From Bacillus sp. FJAT-42315 (lineage in GTDB: Bacteria > Bacillota > Bacilli > Bacillales > Domibacillaceae): DNA of 47,064 bases. The DNA is taken from contig NZ_KZ454941.1 of assembly GCF_002797375.1 (NCBI RefSeq), forward strand, positions 802,836-849,899. Reading direction: 5' to 3'. A program made the position numbers and the translations under genes. This document shows positions 8,694-17,202 of this stretch, in pieces. Within the stretch, counting starts at the first letter, position 1, and the number at the start of each line of letters is the position of its first letter. The notes under the pieces are model-generated. The model was not told where the DNA came from. It was given only the letters and a program-made list of their open reading frames with translations, and made no database searches.

Positions 8694-9065
8694 TTAGCGC
8701 ATAGCCTTTGCTTGTTGCTGGGCTTGGCGAACTTCTTGTGTTAATGTTTGATAATCTTTATCTTTATGAGAAATGCCGTACGTTTCCGCTTGTTGTTTCA
8801 TTTTCGCTTCGCGGACCTCTTTTGCTACTGCTTCAAAGTTTTTTCCTTTTGTATCAATCTCAAATTGCTCTGCTTGCTCATAAACAATATCTGAAAAGTC
8901 TCTTATTTTCTTAATTTGCAAACCCTCTTTATACTTCAAAGAAGAAGCCTCCGTCTTAGTTACGCTAGTTGCTGGTCCTTCTGCCGCCACAATCGTATGT
9001 GCCGATCCTAAAATGCTAATGGAAAGGGCTCCGCTCATCACATAAGACATCGTTTTTTTCTTCAT
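8694..9065 (-). CDS. Small secreted protein with two internal repeats
   Basis: 123 residues, not recognised as a named family. A signal peptide occupies residues 1-28 (KKKT, hydrophobic core, VAAEG cleavage region). The mature part has two related units of about 30 residues (around 62-91 and 92-121), each with AE-x3-I-x2-K-K/D, then an E-V-R-x-A/AQ helix end. It is charged and probably helical. It lies directly upstream of the two-component pair on the same strand, which suggests a regulon member or an accessory extracellular modulator; that is inference. Start ATG 9065 with a good upstream AGGAGG. Confidence 0.75.
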   Translation of the reverse strand: MKKKTMSYVMSGALSISILGSAHTIVAAEGPATSVTKTEASSLKYKEGLQIKKIRDFSDIVYEQAEQFEIDTKGKNFEAVAKEVREAKMKQQAETYGISHKDKDYQTLTQEVRQAQQQAKAMR

Positions 9066-9099
9066 TTATTTATTCCTCCTATACGGATAGACAAAAATC

Positions 9100-9148
9100 A
9101 TTACCTGATAACTATACTGTACAGGAACAATGTGTCAGTAGAATGTCA
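9100..9148 (-). promoter_or_regulatory. Promoter with OmpR-type direct repeats
   Basis: On the minus strand CTGACA and TATAGT form a plausible promoter with a spacer of about 16 bp upstream of the small secreted protein gene. TGTCA occurs at 9133-9137 and 9144-9148 on the plus strand (TGACA on the coding strand), an exact 11-bp period overlapping the -35 region. OmpR-class regulators bind direct repeats with this spacing. Confidence 0.45.
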
Positions 9149-9198
9149 AATGAGAAAAAAATTATTAATTTTTTAGCGAATTTCTTTCATAAAATTAA

Positions 9199-9235
9199 CA
9201 AAAAAATAGGCAGAGGAAGAAAGCACCCTCTGCCG
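9199..9235 (-). terminator. Catalase gene terminator
   Basis: On the minus strand GGCAGAGG pairs with CCTCTGCC around a 9-nt loop and is followed by a T-rich run. It lies just after the catalase stop codon. Confidence 0.85.
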
Positions 9236-9242
9236 CTAATAA

Positions 9243-10691
9243 TTATTTATAGGTGACGAGTTCAACATTCGCTTGTTCAGCTAATGTTTTTCCTAACTGC
9301 TCATCTGCTTGATAGAAATGAGAAATGACGCGTGCCACGATGTCGCGGTTCTTAATTTGTTTGAAGTCATTGAGAATATTTTTAATAAGCGCCTCTTTAG
9401 TTGCTTGATCATAATTGCGATAGATGCGACCCGCTTGTCCAAACTCATTCGTTTTTTCAATCGCTTGTCGTCCAGCCATGCCTTCCATCGGTTGTAACGG
9501 TTCTTCATATTGTTGAGCTTCTTTCGGTGCGTCTTCATAACTATTTGGCTCATAGTTAATTCGGTTTGTTTGTTGCTTCACTGGCATATAGCCGTCGCGC
9601 TGATAATTATGAACGTCCTTTTTCGGAGAGTTAATGTTTAACTGCAAATAGTTTGGTCCTAAGCGGTGGCGTTGTGTGTCTGAGTACGAGAAAAGACGCC
9701 CTTGTAATAATTTATCTTCAGAAGGTAGCATCCCTGGTACAAGCACCCCTGGATTAAAGCCTACCGATTCTACTTCAGAGAAAAAGTCTTCAGGATTTTT
9801 ATTTAACGTCATCGTACCGACTAACTCCCATGGAATGTCTTCTTCTAACCAATCCTTCGTCGCATCTAATAGATCAAAGTCAAATTTGTCCATATCCATA
9901 GGGTCTAGCACCTGCACATACAAATCCCACTCTGGATAATTGCCACTTTCGATTGCTTCATATAAGTCGCGCGTCGCATGGTTAAAGTCTTCTCCTTGAA
10001 TGGTTGCCGCTTCTTCAATTGAAAGGTTTTTAATGCCTTCCTTAGGTTGCCAACGTAATTTCACATAAACAGTTTTTCCTTCTTCATTAAACCATTTAAA
10101 TGCATGTACGCTTGAGCCGCGCATTTGGCGGTAGTTTGCCGGAATGCCTTCATCGGTAAATAGGTGAATCAACATATTTGTCGATTCTGGAGAAAGCGAC
10201 ATAAAGTCCCAATATCGTTCAGGGTGCTGAATATTTGTTGCTGGATCGGGCTTTAACGAATGAATGACATCCGGGAATTTAATCGCATCACGGATAAAGA
10301 AGATAGGAAGGTTATTACCGACGAAATCATAGTTTCCTTCTTCTGTGTAAAATTTAACCGAGAATCCGCGTGGGTCACGAGCTGTTTCTGGCGAATGCTT
10401 GCCATGAATAACCGTAGAAAAGCGAGCAAACACAGGTGTTGCCAATCCTTCTTCTTGCAAAAAAGCGGCTTTCGTATACTTTCTCATGCTATTTTTCACG
10501 ACAAAGACCCCGTGGGCTCCTGCGCCTCGTGCATGAACGACACGCTCAGGAATACGCTCGCGGTCAAAGTGAGCTAATTTTTCAATTAATTGATAGTCTT
10601 CTAATAAAGTAGAGCCTCGGCGTCCAGCCGTTTTGGAGTTTTGATTATCCGCTATAGGGGTTCCTTGATTCGTTGTAAATTTTTTCTTCAA
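9243..10691 (-). CDS. Monofunctional heme catalase
   Basis: 482 aa cytoplasmic catalase that dismutates hydrogen peroxide. Distal His53 (RVVHARGAGAHG), catalytic Asn126 (NYDFVGNNLP) and the heme-ligand motif RLFSYSD with Tyr336 are all present. Length fits the small-subunit clade of the KatA type; the precise katA or katX/katB name cannot be settled by eye. Start is TTG at 10691, with AAAGGAGTG 7 nt upstream; no ATG is better placed. A near-perfect PerR box upstream indicates peroxide induction. A terminator follows, so it is a single-gene transcript. Confidence 0.92.
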   Translation of the reverse strand: MKKKFTTNQGTPIADNQNSKTAGRRGSTLLEDYQLIEKLAHFDRERIPERVVHARGAGAHGVFVVKNSMRKYTKAAFLQEEGLATPVFARFSTVIHGKHSPETARDPRGFSVKFYTEEGNYDFVGNNLPIFFIRDAIKFPDVIHSLKPDPATNIQHPERYWDFMSLSPESTNMLIHLFTDEGIPANYRQMRGSSVHAFKWFNEEGKTVYVKLRWQPKEGIKNLSIEEAATIQGEDFNHATRDLYEAIESGNYPEWDLYVQVLDPMDMDKFDFDLLDATKDWLEEDIPWELVGTMTLNKNPEDFFSEVESVGFNPGVLVPGMLPSEDKLLQGRLFSYSDTQRHRLGPNYLQLNINSPKKDVHNYQRDGYMPVKQQTNRINYEPNSYEDAPKEAQQYEEPLQPMEGMAGRQAIEKTNEFGQAGRIYRNYDQATKEALIKNILNDFKQIKNRDIVARVISHFYQADEQLGKTLAEQANVELVTYK

Positions 10692-10708
10692 TGAAAATCA
10701 CTCCTTTT

Positions 10709-10723
10709 TGATAATAATTATAA
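10709..10723 (-). promoter_or_regulatory. PerR box upstream of catalase
   Basis: TGATAATAATTATAA matches the PerR consensus TTATAATNATTATAA at all but one defined position. It lies about 18-32 bp upstream of the catalase start codon, placing it over or near the transcription start, as in B. subtilis katA. Confidence 0.8.
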
Positions 10724-10891
10724 TTTAATATTTATTATCTTTAATGTCAAATAAAAAGTAATTGATTACGGAAATCTATGTAACAATAAAAAGCAACTAT
10801 AAGACAAATACTTGGAAGATGATCCACTTTGTTGTATGATATAGCTGTCAGTAAATTGAAATAAATAAAACAATGATTGAGGTAGTGAAAC

Positions 10892-11038
10892 ATGGTGCAA
10901 GAACAGAAACAATTATTGCTGCTGATGCAAGAAGCCATTGAAGAAGGGCATCGAGATGACAGCAAAGTGGAACAAGTAATGCACATCATTAAAGAGAGAA
11001 TGCAAGAAATGTATAAAGATGATCTACATAAAGTTTGA
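10892..11038 (+). CDS. Small helical protein of unknown function
   Basis: A 48-codon reading frame with its own GAGGTAGTG ribosome site and a terminator directly after the stop codon. The product is charged and predicted mostly alpha-helical, beginning MVQEQKQLLL and rich in Glu, Gln and Met, without cysteines or a signal peptide. Not recognised. The compact gene plus terminator architecture supports a real gene. Confidence 0.6.
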   Translation: MVQEQKQLLLLMQEAIEEGHRDDSKVEQVMHIIKERMQEMYKDDLHKV

Positions 11039-11044
11039 ACATTG

Positions 11045-11066
11045 CGACCGTTGGGTCGTTTTTTTG
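11045..11066 (+). terminator. Terminator of the 48-codon gene
   Basis: CGACC and GGTCG pair around GTTG and are followed by a seven-T run. It begins within 10 bp of the stop codon. Confidence 0.7.
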
Positions 11067-11241
11067 TGTGTTTAATAGAATGAATATCTTTCATTCATTT
11101 TTGTACCCAGTTTGCTTCGTTGACAAACAAACTTTTTGATCCTCGCCATCTCCCTCTAACACGTACTAGCTAAAAACTTCTTTTTTTCTAACAGTTCATG
11201 TCATTGTCTCTGCCTTTTCCAGAAAGTAAGATAATATGTAA

Positions 11242-11261
11242 GAAATATTATTTGATATTTC
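11242..11261 (+). promoter_or_regulatory. Candidate operator of the phenol operon
   Basis: GAAATAT, a 6-nt spacer and ATATTTC form a perfect 7-6-7 inverted repeat that ends 43 bp before the pheA1 start codon. The position suits an activator or repressor site for the operon. No standard -24/-12 sigma-54 promoter (TGGCAC-N5-TTGC) is visible in 11039-11304. Confidence 0.45.
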
Positions 11262-11304
11262 AGAAAATTAAAATGTAAGGGTTTACAAAAAAGGAGTGAA
11301 AAAG

Positions 11305-12813
11305 ATGTTAACTGGTCAAGAGTATTTAGAGAGCTTGAAGGATGGTCGAGCGGTGTATTTGAATGGGGAAAAAATTACGGATGTGACAGAGCACCCGGCT
11401 TACCGTAATTCGGCTCGTTCGATTGCCCGCATGTATGATGCGCTTCATGATCCGGAGATGGGAAAGATTTTGACGACGGAGACGGAATACGGAGACCGAA
11501 CACATAAGTTCTTTAAAACGCCAAAAAGTGCACAAGATTTGTTGGAATCGAGGGATGCGATCGCTCAATGGGCTAGATTGAGCTATGGGTTTATGGGACG
11601 CACCCCTGATTACAAGGCATCATTCACTGCTCATTTAGATGCTTACTCCACATATTACCAAGGATTTGAGAATAGTGCAAAGGCTTGGTACAAAAAAGCG
11701 ACGAAAGATGTGCCGTTTATTAATCACACGATTATTAATCCACAAGTTGATCGCTCCAAGCCGCTTCATGAAAATAAGGATGTTTTTGTTCGCGCAGTCA
11801 AAGAACGGGATGATGGGATTGTCGTTAGTGGCGCGAAGATGGTGGGAACAGCGGCGGCGCTGACGCATTATAATTTCGTTTCCAACTATGGACCGATGGA
11901 TTTAGGAGACGGCGACAAGAGTCATGCGCTTATTTTCTTCGTGCCGATGAATGCGCCGGGCGTGAAAATGATTAGCCGCCAATCGTATGAGCTGCAAGCG
12001 GCAGCAACGGGTTCACCGTATGATTATCCGTTATCGAGTCGCTTTGATGAAAACGATGCGGTCATTGTCCTTGATGATGTCTTTATTCCGTGGGAAGACG
12101 TGTTGACGTATAAAAATGTCGATATTACGAATAACTTTTTCGTGCAAACGGGCTTTTTTAACCGCTTTACGTTCCATGGCTGTACTCGTTTTGCCGTGAA
12201 GCTTGATTTTATGGCTGGGTTGTTATTAAAAGCTACAGAAGCATCAGGTACGAAGCAGTTTAGGGGAGTGCAAGCGAACATTGGTGAGGTACTTGCCTTG
12301 CGCAATATGTTCTGGGGACTTTCGACAGCGATGGCGACCGACCCAGAGTTTGGTATGAATGGAGTCGCGATTCCGAATGGTTTCTATGCGAACTCTTATC
12401 GTGTGTTGGCGCCGATGACATGGGTGCGCGTGAAAAATATTTTTGAACAAGTCGTCGCAGGTGGACTGATTCAGTTGCCTTCGAGTGCGAAAGATTTTTT
12501 AAGTCCAGAGCTTCGTCCGTATTTAGATAAATATTATCGTGGTTCGGGGATTGATGCGGAAGAGCGCGTGAAGTTGATGAAAATGATTTGGGATGCGATT
12601 GGTACAGAGTTTGGAGGACGTCATGAGCTATATGAAGTGAACTATGCCGGTAACCATGAGAACATCCGCTTAGAAGCGTTAAAGCACGCCGAAGGAACAG
12701 GAGCAGCGAATCAATTTAAGTCATTTGTCGATACGGCACTCGCTGATTATGACTTACACGGATGGACGAATTCTGTTTGGCAAGCGTCGGATCAAAAAGT
12801 ACCGGTTAAATAA
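11305..12813 (+). CDS. pheA1: Phenol 2-hydroxylase, oxygenase component (HpaB family)
   Basis: 502 aa FAD-dependent aromatic hydroxylase of the HpaB/PheA class, which adds an ortho hydroxyl to phenol to give catechol using reduced flavin from a partner reductase. Visible are the N-terminal HpaB domain, the GFMGRTPDYKASF substrate-region motif (near residues 96-108), and acyl-CoA-dehydrogenase-like helices to the end. It looks very close to the thermophilic Bacillus/Geobacillus PheA1 phenol hydroxylases. A 4-hydroxyphenylacetate substrate is possible by family, but the downstream catechol meta pathway (no homoprotocatechuate genes) favours phenol. ATG 11305 is preferred because AAGGAGTG sits 6 nt upstream; an in-frame GTG at 11296 lies inside that site. 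Confidence 0.88.
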   Translation: MLTGQEYLESLKDGRAVYLNGEKITDVTEHPAYRNSARSIARMYDALHDPEMGKILTTETEYGDRTHKFFKTPKSAQDLLESRDAIAQWARLSYGFMGRTPDYKASFTAHLDAYSTYYQGFENSAKAWYKKATKDVPFINHTIINPQVDRSKPLHENKDVFVRAVKERDDGIVVSGAKMVGTAAALTHYNFVSNYGPMDLGDGDKSHALIFFVPMNAPGVKMISRQSYELQAAATGSPYDYPLSSRFDENDAVIVLDDVFIPWEDVLTYKNVDITNNFFVQTGFFNRFTFHGCTRFAVKLDFMAGLLLKATEASGTKQFRGVQANIGEVLALRNMFWGLSTAMATDPEFGMNGVAIPNGFYANSYRVLAPMTWVRVKNIFEQVVAGGLIQLPSSAKDFLSPELRPYLDKYYRGSGIDAEERVKLMKMIWDAIGTEFGGRHELYEVNYAGNHENIRLEALKHAEGTGAANQFKSFVDTALADYDLHGWTNSVWQASDQKVPVK

Positions 12814-12851
12814 TTTTTCCTATATGAACAGTGTGAAAGGAGGAAAAACGT

Positions 12852-13328
12852 ATGGAAGATCGTCAATTTCGAAATGCGATGGGCAAATTTGCCACAGGTG
12901 TGAATGTAATTTTGACAGAGGTAGAGGGGGATGTGCACGGCATGACGGCCAACGCCTTTATGTCAGTATCGCTAGACCCAAAGCTAGTCGTTATTTCTAT
13001 CGGAGAACGAGCGCAAATGCTCGACAAGATTAAGCAGAGCCAGAAGTTTACCGTTAATATGTTAGCCGCTGATCAACAGGAGCTTTCGATGATCTTTGCT
13101 GGACAGATTAAAGAAAAGCAAGAGGTTGCGTTTGATCGTCTAGCGGATCAGCCTGTCCTTGGCGGAAGTGTGGCCCAAATCACATGTGAAGTGACAGCCG
13201 AGCATGTAGAAGGGGATCATACGTTATTTATTGGTAAAGTAACTGCTATTCAATTAGAAGAAAAAGATCCACTCATTTATTTTAGCGGTCGCTATCGTTC
13301 ATTAATGGAAGAAGTGCCGACGACTTAA
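12852..13328 (+). CDS. pheA2: Flavin reductase component of phenol hydroxylase
   Basis: 158 aa NADH:flavin oxidoreductase of the HpaC/PheA2 family that supplies reduced FAD to the oxygenase. It shows the flavin-reductase split-barrel pattern: an N-terminal FRNAMGKFATGVNVIL, GMTANAFMSVSLDPKLVVISIG (near 34-56), and FTVNMLAADQQE. The conserved C-terminal GDHTLFIGKV includes the usual histidine. Length matches PheA2 (about 160 aa). AAGGAGG precedes ATG 12852, 38 bp after pheA1, so the two are co-transcribed. Confidence 0.88.
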   Translation: MEDRQFRNAMGKFATGVNVILTEVEGDVHGMTANAFMSVSLDPKLVVISIGERAQMLDKIKQSQKFTVNMLAADQQELSMIFAGQIKEKQEVAFDRLADQPVLGGSVAQITCEVTAEHVEGDHTLFIGKVTAIQLEEKDPLIYFSGRYRSLMEEVPTT

Positions 13329-13343
13329 AAGGAGGAGAGCCGC

Positions 13344-14168
13344 TTGAAAACCATTGTTTTAGAGCCACAAAAATTAAGCGAGCTAAAGCGACAACCAGAG
13401 CCTTGTGTCGTTGCTCTCGGATTTTTTGATGGCGTTCATCTCGGTCATCGCCAAGTGATTCATGAAGCAAGAAACATCGCTTGCGAACAGGGTGTGTCGC
13501 TCGCTGTCATGACGTTTTTTCCACATCCGAAAGCAGTGTTATCGAAAGGAAAGCAGCGAGTGGATTATTTAATGCCAGTTACGGAAAAACAACGGATTTT
13601 CAAGGAACTAGGTGTGGATATTTGCTACATTGTTCCTTTCGTTCCGGCGTTTGCTTCCTTGACACCAGAGAGTTTTGTGCAGAACTATTTGCTAGACCTT
13701 GGCGTTCTTCATGCTGTCGCAGGCTTTGACTTTACGTATGGTTGTCGTGGCGAAGGACATATGGATCGGATGAAGATGGATTCTGGCGGCCTTCTTGACG
13801 TAACAAAAGTGGAAAAAGTCGCGTGTCATGGGGAAAAAATTAGCTCCACGCTCATTCGCGAAAAAATCCGCACTGGAGTAGTAGAAGAGATTCCGGCTTG
13901 TTTAGGGGAAGCTTACCGTGTGGAAGGTCGCGTGACAGGCTCAATCATTTTAATGAAGCCTTACTACATGCTGCCTTCCCCTGGGCGGTATGCGATAACA
14001 ATTCACAGTCAAAAGAGGAAGTTGTTGACAGAAGCCATTGTGACGGAAGAGCCGGGGCAAATTTTTTTACCGGATGTGGAAAAGTCGGATTTGATGCAAG
14101 GAGAGTATGTGTCGGTCGAATGGCAACGCTGTTTGTTTAGGGCGAGGGAGGAACTATTGGTTCGGTAA
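13344..14168 (+). CDS. FAD synthetase-like protein, RibF with degenerate kinase half
   Basis: 274 aa. The N-terminal half is an FMN adenylyltransferase: GFFDGVHLGHR (residues 26-36, HIGH-type nucleotidyl motif), FFPHPKAVL, FDFTYGCRGEG and KISSTLIREKI. In RibF proteins a riboflavin-kinase domain with a G-R-T-I-G-F-P-T-A-N motif follows. Here the C-terminal 85 residues lack that motif, so only FMN to FAD conversion is expected. TTG start at 13344 behind AAGGAGGAG. It lies 15 bp after pheA2 inside the operon, which suggests dedicated FAD supply for the hydroxylase. The chromosomal ribF should be elsewhere. Confidence 0.8.
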   Translation: MKTIVLEPQKLSELKRQPEPCVVALGFFDGVHLGHRQVIHEARNIACEQGVSLAVMTFFPHPKAVLSKGKQRVDYLMPVTEKQRIFKELGVDICYIVPFVPAFASLTPESFVQNYLLDLGVLHAVAGFDFTYGCRGEGHMDRMKMDSGGLLDVTKVEKVACHGEKISSTLIREKIRTGVVEEIPACLGEAYRVEGRVTGSIILMKPYYMLPSPGRYAITIHSQKRKLLTEAIVTEEPGQIFLPDVEKSDLMQGEYVSVEWQRCLFRAREELLVR

Positions 14169-14180
14169 GGAGGTATAAAG

Positions 14181-14609
14181 ATGTTTCTTGAGCATAAAAC
14201 GATTTCTAGGAGTTTAGCAACTAGAATGCTAGAAGCGGCTGTGGATAAGGCGGAAGAGCTTGGGGTGGCTGTTAATGTGGCAGTTGTGGATAATGGTGGG
14301 CATTTAATCGCTTTTACGAAAATGGATCACGCTCCATTGTTAAGTGCCGAAATTGCTCAAAACAAAGCGTACACAGCGGCGGCATTCGGTTTGCCTACAC
14401 ATGAGTGGTATGAATTGATTAAAGATGAACCATCGTTAAAAACAGGAATTGTCCACACGAATCGTCTCACGGTTTTTGGCGGGGGATATCCGATTCGTTG
14501 CGGCGATGCTCTTGCTGGCGGGATTGGTGTAAGCGGCGGGACGTTAGCGGAAGATCAAGCTTGTTGTGAAGCGGCCTTACTACAAATCAAGGAGGAGGTA
14601 AATAGATGA
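14181..14609 (+). CDS. GlcG/HbpS-family (DUF336) protein
   Basis: 142 aa. It has the GlcG/HbpS profile: an N-terminal helix, then VAVNVAVVDNGGHLIAF, KAYTAAAFG and a glycine-rich C-terminal GGGYPIRCGDALAGGIGVSGG. Proteins of this family bind heme or cobalamin-like tetrapyrroles or act as accessory proteins in diol and aromatic pathways; the role here is not established. ATG at 14181 with AAGGAGG. It overlaps the dioxygenase gene by 4 bp (ATGA), which argues for a stoichiometric or assembly link with that enzyme. Confidence 0.8.
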   Translation: MFLEHKTISRSLATRMLEAAVDKAEELGVAVNVAVVDNGGHLIAFTKMDHAPLLSAEIAQNKAYTAAAFGLPTHEWYELIKDEPSLKTGIVHTNRLTVFGGGYPIRCGDALAGGIGVSGGTLAEDQACCEAALLQIKEEVNR

Positions 14610-15520
14610 GTAGCATTGTGCGGATTGGACGATTGGAGCTTAGAGTGATGGATTTGGAGGAGTCGGTGAAATATTATACCGACATTATCGGCTTGCAGGA
14701 AACAGGCCGTGATGGCGATCGCGTTTATTTAAAGGCATGGGATGAGTACGATCACCACAGCATTATTTTACAAAAATCCGATTCAGCAGGCATGGATCAT
14801 ATGGCGTTTAAAGTGAAGGATGTGTATGAGCTAGAGAAGCTGGAATTTAAAATTGAGCAATTTGGCTGTAAGTTGACTCGTATCCCACACAATACTCGGT
14901 TAGCGGAAGGGCAAGCGGTCCGCTTTACGATTCCAACGGGGCATGAAGTGGAATTATACACAGAAATTGAACAAGTCGGATCAGGGACAGGGAATATCAA
15001 TCCCCACCCTTGGCCAGATGGATTAAAAGGAATCGCTCCTCACCGTTTAGACCATGCGTTATTAACAGGGGATGATTTAGAATCGGCGACGCGCTTTTTT
15101 ACTGAAGTGCTTGATTTCCACCAAACGGAAAAAATCGTCACGGTTGATGGTGAAGTAATGCTCGGAAGCTTCCTAGCGGCGACGAATAAAGCGCATGATA
15201 TCGCCTTTGTCAAAGGACCAGATGCGAAGTTTCATCATGCAGGATTTTATGTGGATAACTGGTATGAAGTGTTAAAGGCGGCGGATATTTTAACGAAAAA
15301 TGAAGTGCCGGTGGAGGTGACACCTACTCGTCACGGCATTACTCGCGGGCAGACGGTGTATTTCTTTGATCCATCGGGCAACCGTAATGAAGCCTTTGCA
15401 AGCGGTTATATTTCTTACTCCGATTTTCCAACGATTACGTGGACAGAAGATAAAATCGGGACAGGGATTTTCTATCATCGTCGTGAAATGCTCGAATCAT
15501 TCTCGAAAGCATTAACGTAA
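14606..15520 (+). CDS. pheB: Catechol 2,3-dioxygenase (extradiol, type I)
   Basis: 304 aa Fe(II) enzyme that opens catechol to 2-hydroxymuconic semialdehyde. It has two vicinal-oxygen-chelate domains. Iron ligands by alignment with XylE are His150 (HRLDHALL), His211 (KFHHAGF) and Glu262 (GNRNEAF), each 3 positions before XylE His153, His214 and Glu265. The active-site region PTRHGITRGQTVYFFDPSGNRNE is well kept. Length is very close to XylE (307). It is translationally coupled to the upstream GlcG-like gene. Confidence 0.95.
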   Translation: MSSIVRIGRLELRVMDLEESVKYYTDIIGLQETGRDGDRVYLKAWDEYDHHSIILQKSDSAGMDHMAFKVKDVYELEKLEFKIEQFGCKLTRIPHNTRLAEGQAVRFTIPTGHEVELYTEIEQVGSGTGNINPHPWPDGLKGIAPHRLDHALLTGDDLESATRFFTEVLDFHQTEKIVTVDGEVMLGSFLAATNKAHDIAFVKGPDAKFHHAGFYVDNWYEVLKAADILTKNEVPVEVTPTRHGITRGQTVYFFDPSGNRNEAFASGYISYSDFPTITWTEDKIGTGIFYHRREMLESFSKALT

Positions 15521-15535
15521 AAAGGAGGCAAAACA

Positions 15536-16300
15536 ATGACGGTTCAACAACGAGCGATCGCGCTGCTTGAGGCAGAAAAAACGAAGCAGCCGATCGACCC
15601 ATTTCCGCAGATGACGGTGGAGGAAGCGTATCACACACAATTAGAGCAAATTCGCCAAAAAGTCGAAGCGGGCGCGAAAGTAGTCGGCAAAAAAATCGGG
15701 TTAACGAGCAAAGTGATGCAGGAAATGTTTCAAGTGAATGAGCCAGATTACGGTCATTTACTCGATACGATGATGCATTTGGATGGAACGGAGGTGTCAT
15801 TGAACGATTTTATTCAACCGAAGCTGGAATTTGAAATTGCCTTTGTGCTGAAAAAAGATTTAAAAGGCCCAGGTGTGACGATGCTCGATGTGATTGATGC
15901 TACTGATTATATTGTGCCAGCGATTGAAATCATTGATAGTCGCATTAAAGATTGGAACATTCGCTTTGAAGATACGGTTGCGGATAATGGTTCCTCCGCT
16001 GGGGCGATTATCGGCGGCAAGCCAACCAAAATCGACCAAGTAAATCTTTCCTACATCGGGATGGCCGTTTATAAAAATGGCACATACTTTGATTCAGCTG
16101 CGGGTGCTGCAGTGATGGGGAATCCAGCGCGAGCGGTGGCATGGCTAGCGAATGCTCTCGGTGAATACGATATTTCTCTTCATGCCGGTGAAGTGATTTT
16201 ATCAGGCGCTTTATCAAAAGCGGTTCCGGTCGAAGTTGGTGATCAATGGACGGTTGAATTTGACCATATCGGCTCAGTATCAGCCACATTTCAATCATAG
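15536..16300 (+). CDS. dmpE: 2-oxopent-4-enoate hydratase (DmpE/XylJ type)
   Basis: 254 aa. Adds water to 2-hydroxypenta-2,4-dienoate to give 4-hydroxy-2-oxovalerate. Fumarylacetoacetate-hydrolase-like fold with [11 protein letters not shown], an [12 protein letters not shown] metal-site motif and [21 protein letters not shown]. The last motif, with IKDW, is the DmpE version; the paralogue at 18225 has YRNFNF as in DmpH. It lies 15 bp after the dioxygenase gene and shares the operon. Hydratase versus decarboxylase is decided by motif resemblance and gene order, so there is some risk of swapped labels. Confidence 0.85.
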   Translation: MTVQQRAIALLEAEKTKQPIDPFPQMTVEEAYHTQLEQIRQKVEAGAKVVGKKIGLTSKVMQEMFQVNEPDYGHLLDTMMHLDGTEVSLNDFIQPKLEFEIAFVLKKDLKGPGVTMLDVIDATDYIVPAIEIIDSRIKDWNIRFEDTVADNGSSAGAIIGGKPTKIDQVNLSYIGMAVYKNGTYFDSAAGAAVMGNPARAVAWLANALGEYDISLHAGEVILSGALSKAVPVEVGDQWTVEFDHIGSVSATFQS

Positions 16301-16311
16301 GGGGTGCAAGG

Positions 16312-17193
16312 ATGGCAAGATGTAAAGTAGGCATTATCGGTTCTGGAAATATCGGAACCGATTTAATGTATAAAATTGAACGAAGTCATTATTTACAGAT
16401 GAGCGTCATGGTGGGAATCGACCCGGAATCAGAAGGGTTAAAAAAAGCGCGTGAACGAGGGTATGAAACGATTGATTCAGGCATTGATGGGTTGCTAGAA
16501 AGACCAGAATTAGTCGATATCGTGTTTGATGCAACAACAGCTAAAGCCCATCACGTCCATAGTGAAAAGCTGATTGCGCTAGGAAAAAAAGTGGTCGACT
16601 TAACGCCAGCAGCGATTGGGCCATTTACTGTACCACCAGTGAATCTTCAAGCTCATCTGTCTGAAGTAAATGTCAATATGGTTACTTGCGGTGGGCAAGC
16701 GACGATTCCAATTGTAGCGGCCATTGGTCAAGCGGTACCGGTTGATTATGCAGAAATTGTCGCAACGGTCGCAAGTAAAAGTGCCGGACCAGGCACAAGA
16801 GCCAATATTGATGAGTTTACGCGTACGACATCGAAAGCGATCGAACAGGTCGGAGGAGCCAAAAAGGGAAAAGCGATTATTATTTTAAATCCAGCAGAGC
16901 CGCCGATTATTATGCGCGATACAATTCATGCATTAGTGACAGAGGAAGGAAAAGAAGCGGAAATTATCGCTTCGATTGAACAAATGGTTGAGACGGTGCA
17001 GCAATATGTGCCGGGTTATCGCATGCGTGGCAAACCGCAAATCGAAGGCAAAAAGGTAACGGTTTTTATTGAAGTAGAAGGGGCTGGTGATTTCTTTCCT
17101 CCTTATTCAGGGAATTTAGATATTATGACAGCCGCCGCCGCTAAAGTGGGCGATGAGATTGCGAAGCAGTTGACAGCTGCCATGTTGAAGTAG
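16312..17193 (+). CDS. dmpF: Acetaldehyde dehydrogenase, acylating (DmpF type)
   Basis: 293 aa. Converts acetaldehyde and CoA to acetyl-CoA with NAD, taking acetaldehyde channelled from the aldolase. Rossmann motif GSGNIGTDL (residues 10-18), catalytic Cys126 in [10 protein letters not shown], and [16 protein letters not shown] in the catalytic domain are present. The ATG at 16312 follows GGGGTGCAAGG. 11 bp after dmpE and 9 bp before dmpG, the usual F-G neighbour pair whose products form a complex. Confidence 0.95.
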   Translation: MARCKVGIIGSGNIGTDLMYKIERSHYLQMSVMVGIDPESEGLKKARERGYETIDSGIDGLLERPELVDIVFDATTAKAHHVHSEKLIALGKKVVDLTPAAIGPFTVPPVNLQAHLSEVNVNMVTCGGQATIPIVAAIGQAVPVDYAEIVATVASKSAGPGTRANIDEFTRTTSKAIEQVGGAKKGKAIIILNPAEPPIIMRDTIHALVTEEGKEAEIIASIEQMVETVQQYVPGYRMRGKPQIEGKKVTVFIEVEGAGDFFPPYSGNLDIMTAAAAKVGDEIAKQLTAAMLK

Positions 17194-17202
17194 AGGAGGA
17201 GA

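Noticed and set aside
11039-11304. Sigma-54 promoter for the phenol operon
   Set aside because: No -24/-12 pattern is visible and the regulator lacks the sigma-54 activator module.
11305-12813. Assignment as 4-hydroxyphenylacetate 3-hydroxylase
   Set aside because: The family allows it, but the downstream enzymes are the catechol, not homoprotocatechuate, pathway and the sequence resembles PheA1, so phenol is preferred.
12725-13033. Frame bridging pheA1 and pheA2
   Set aside because: Out of frame with both genes and without a start signal; pheA2 in the next frame is well supported.
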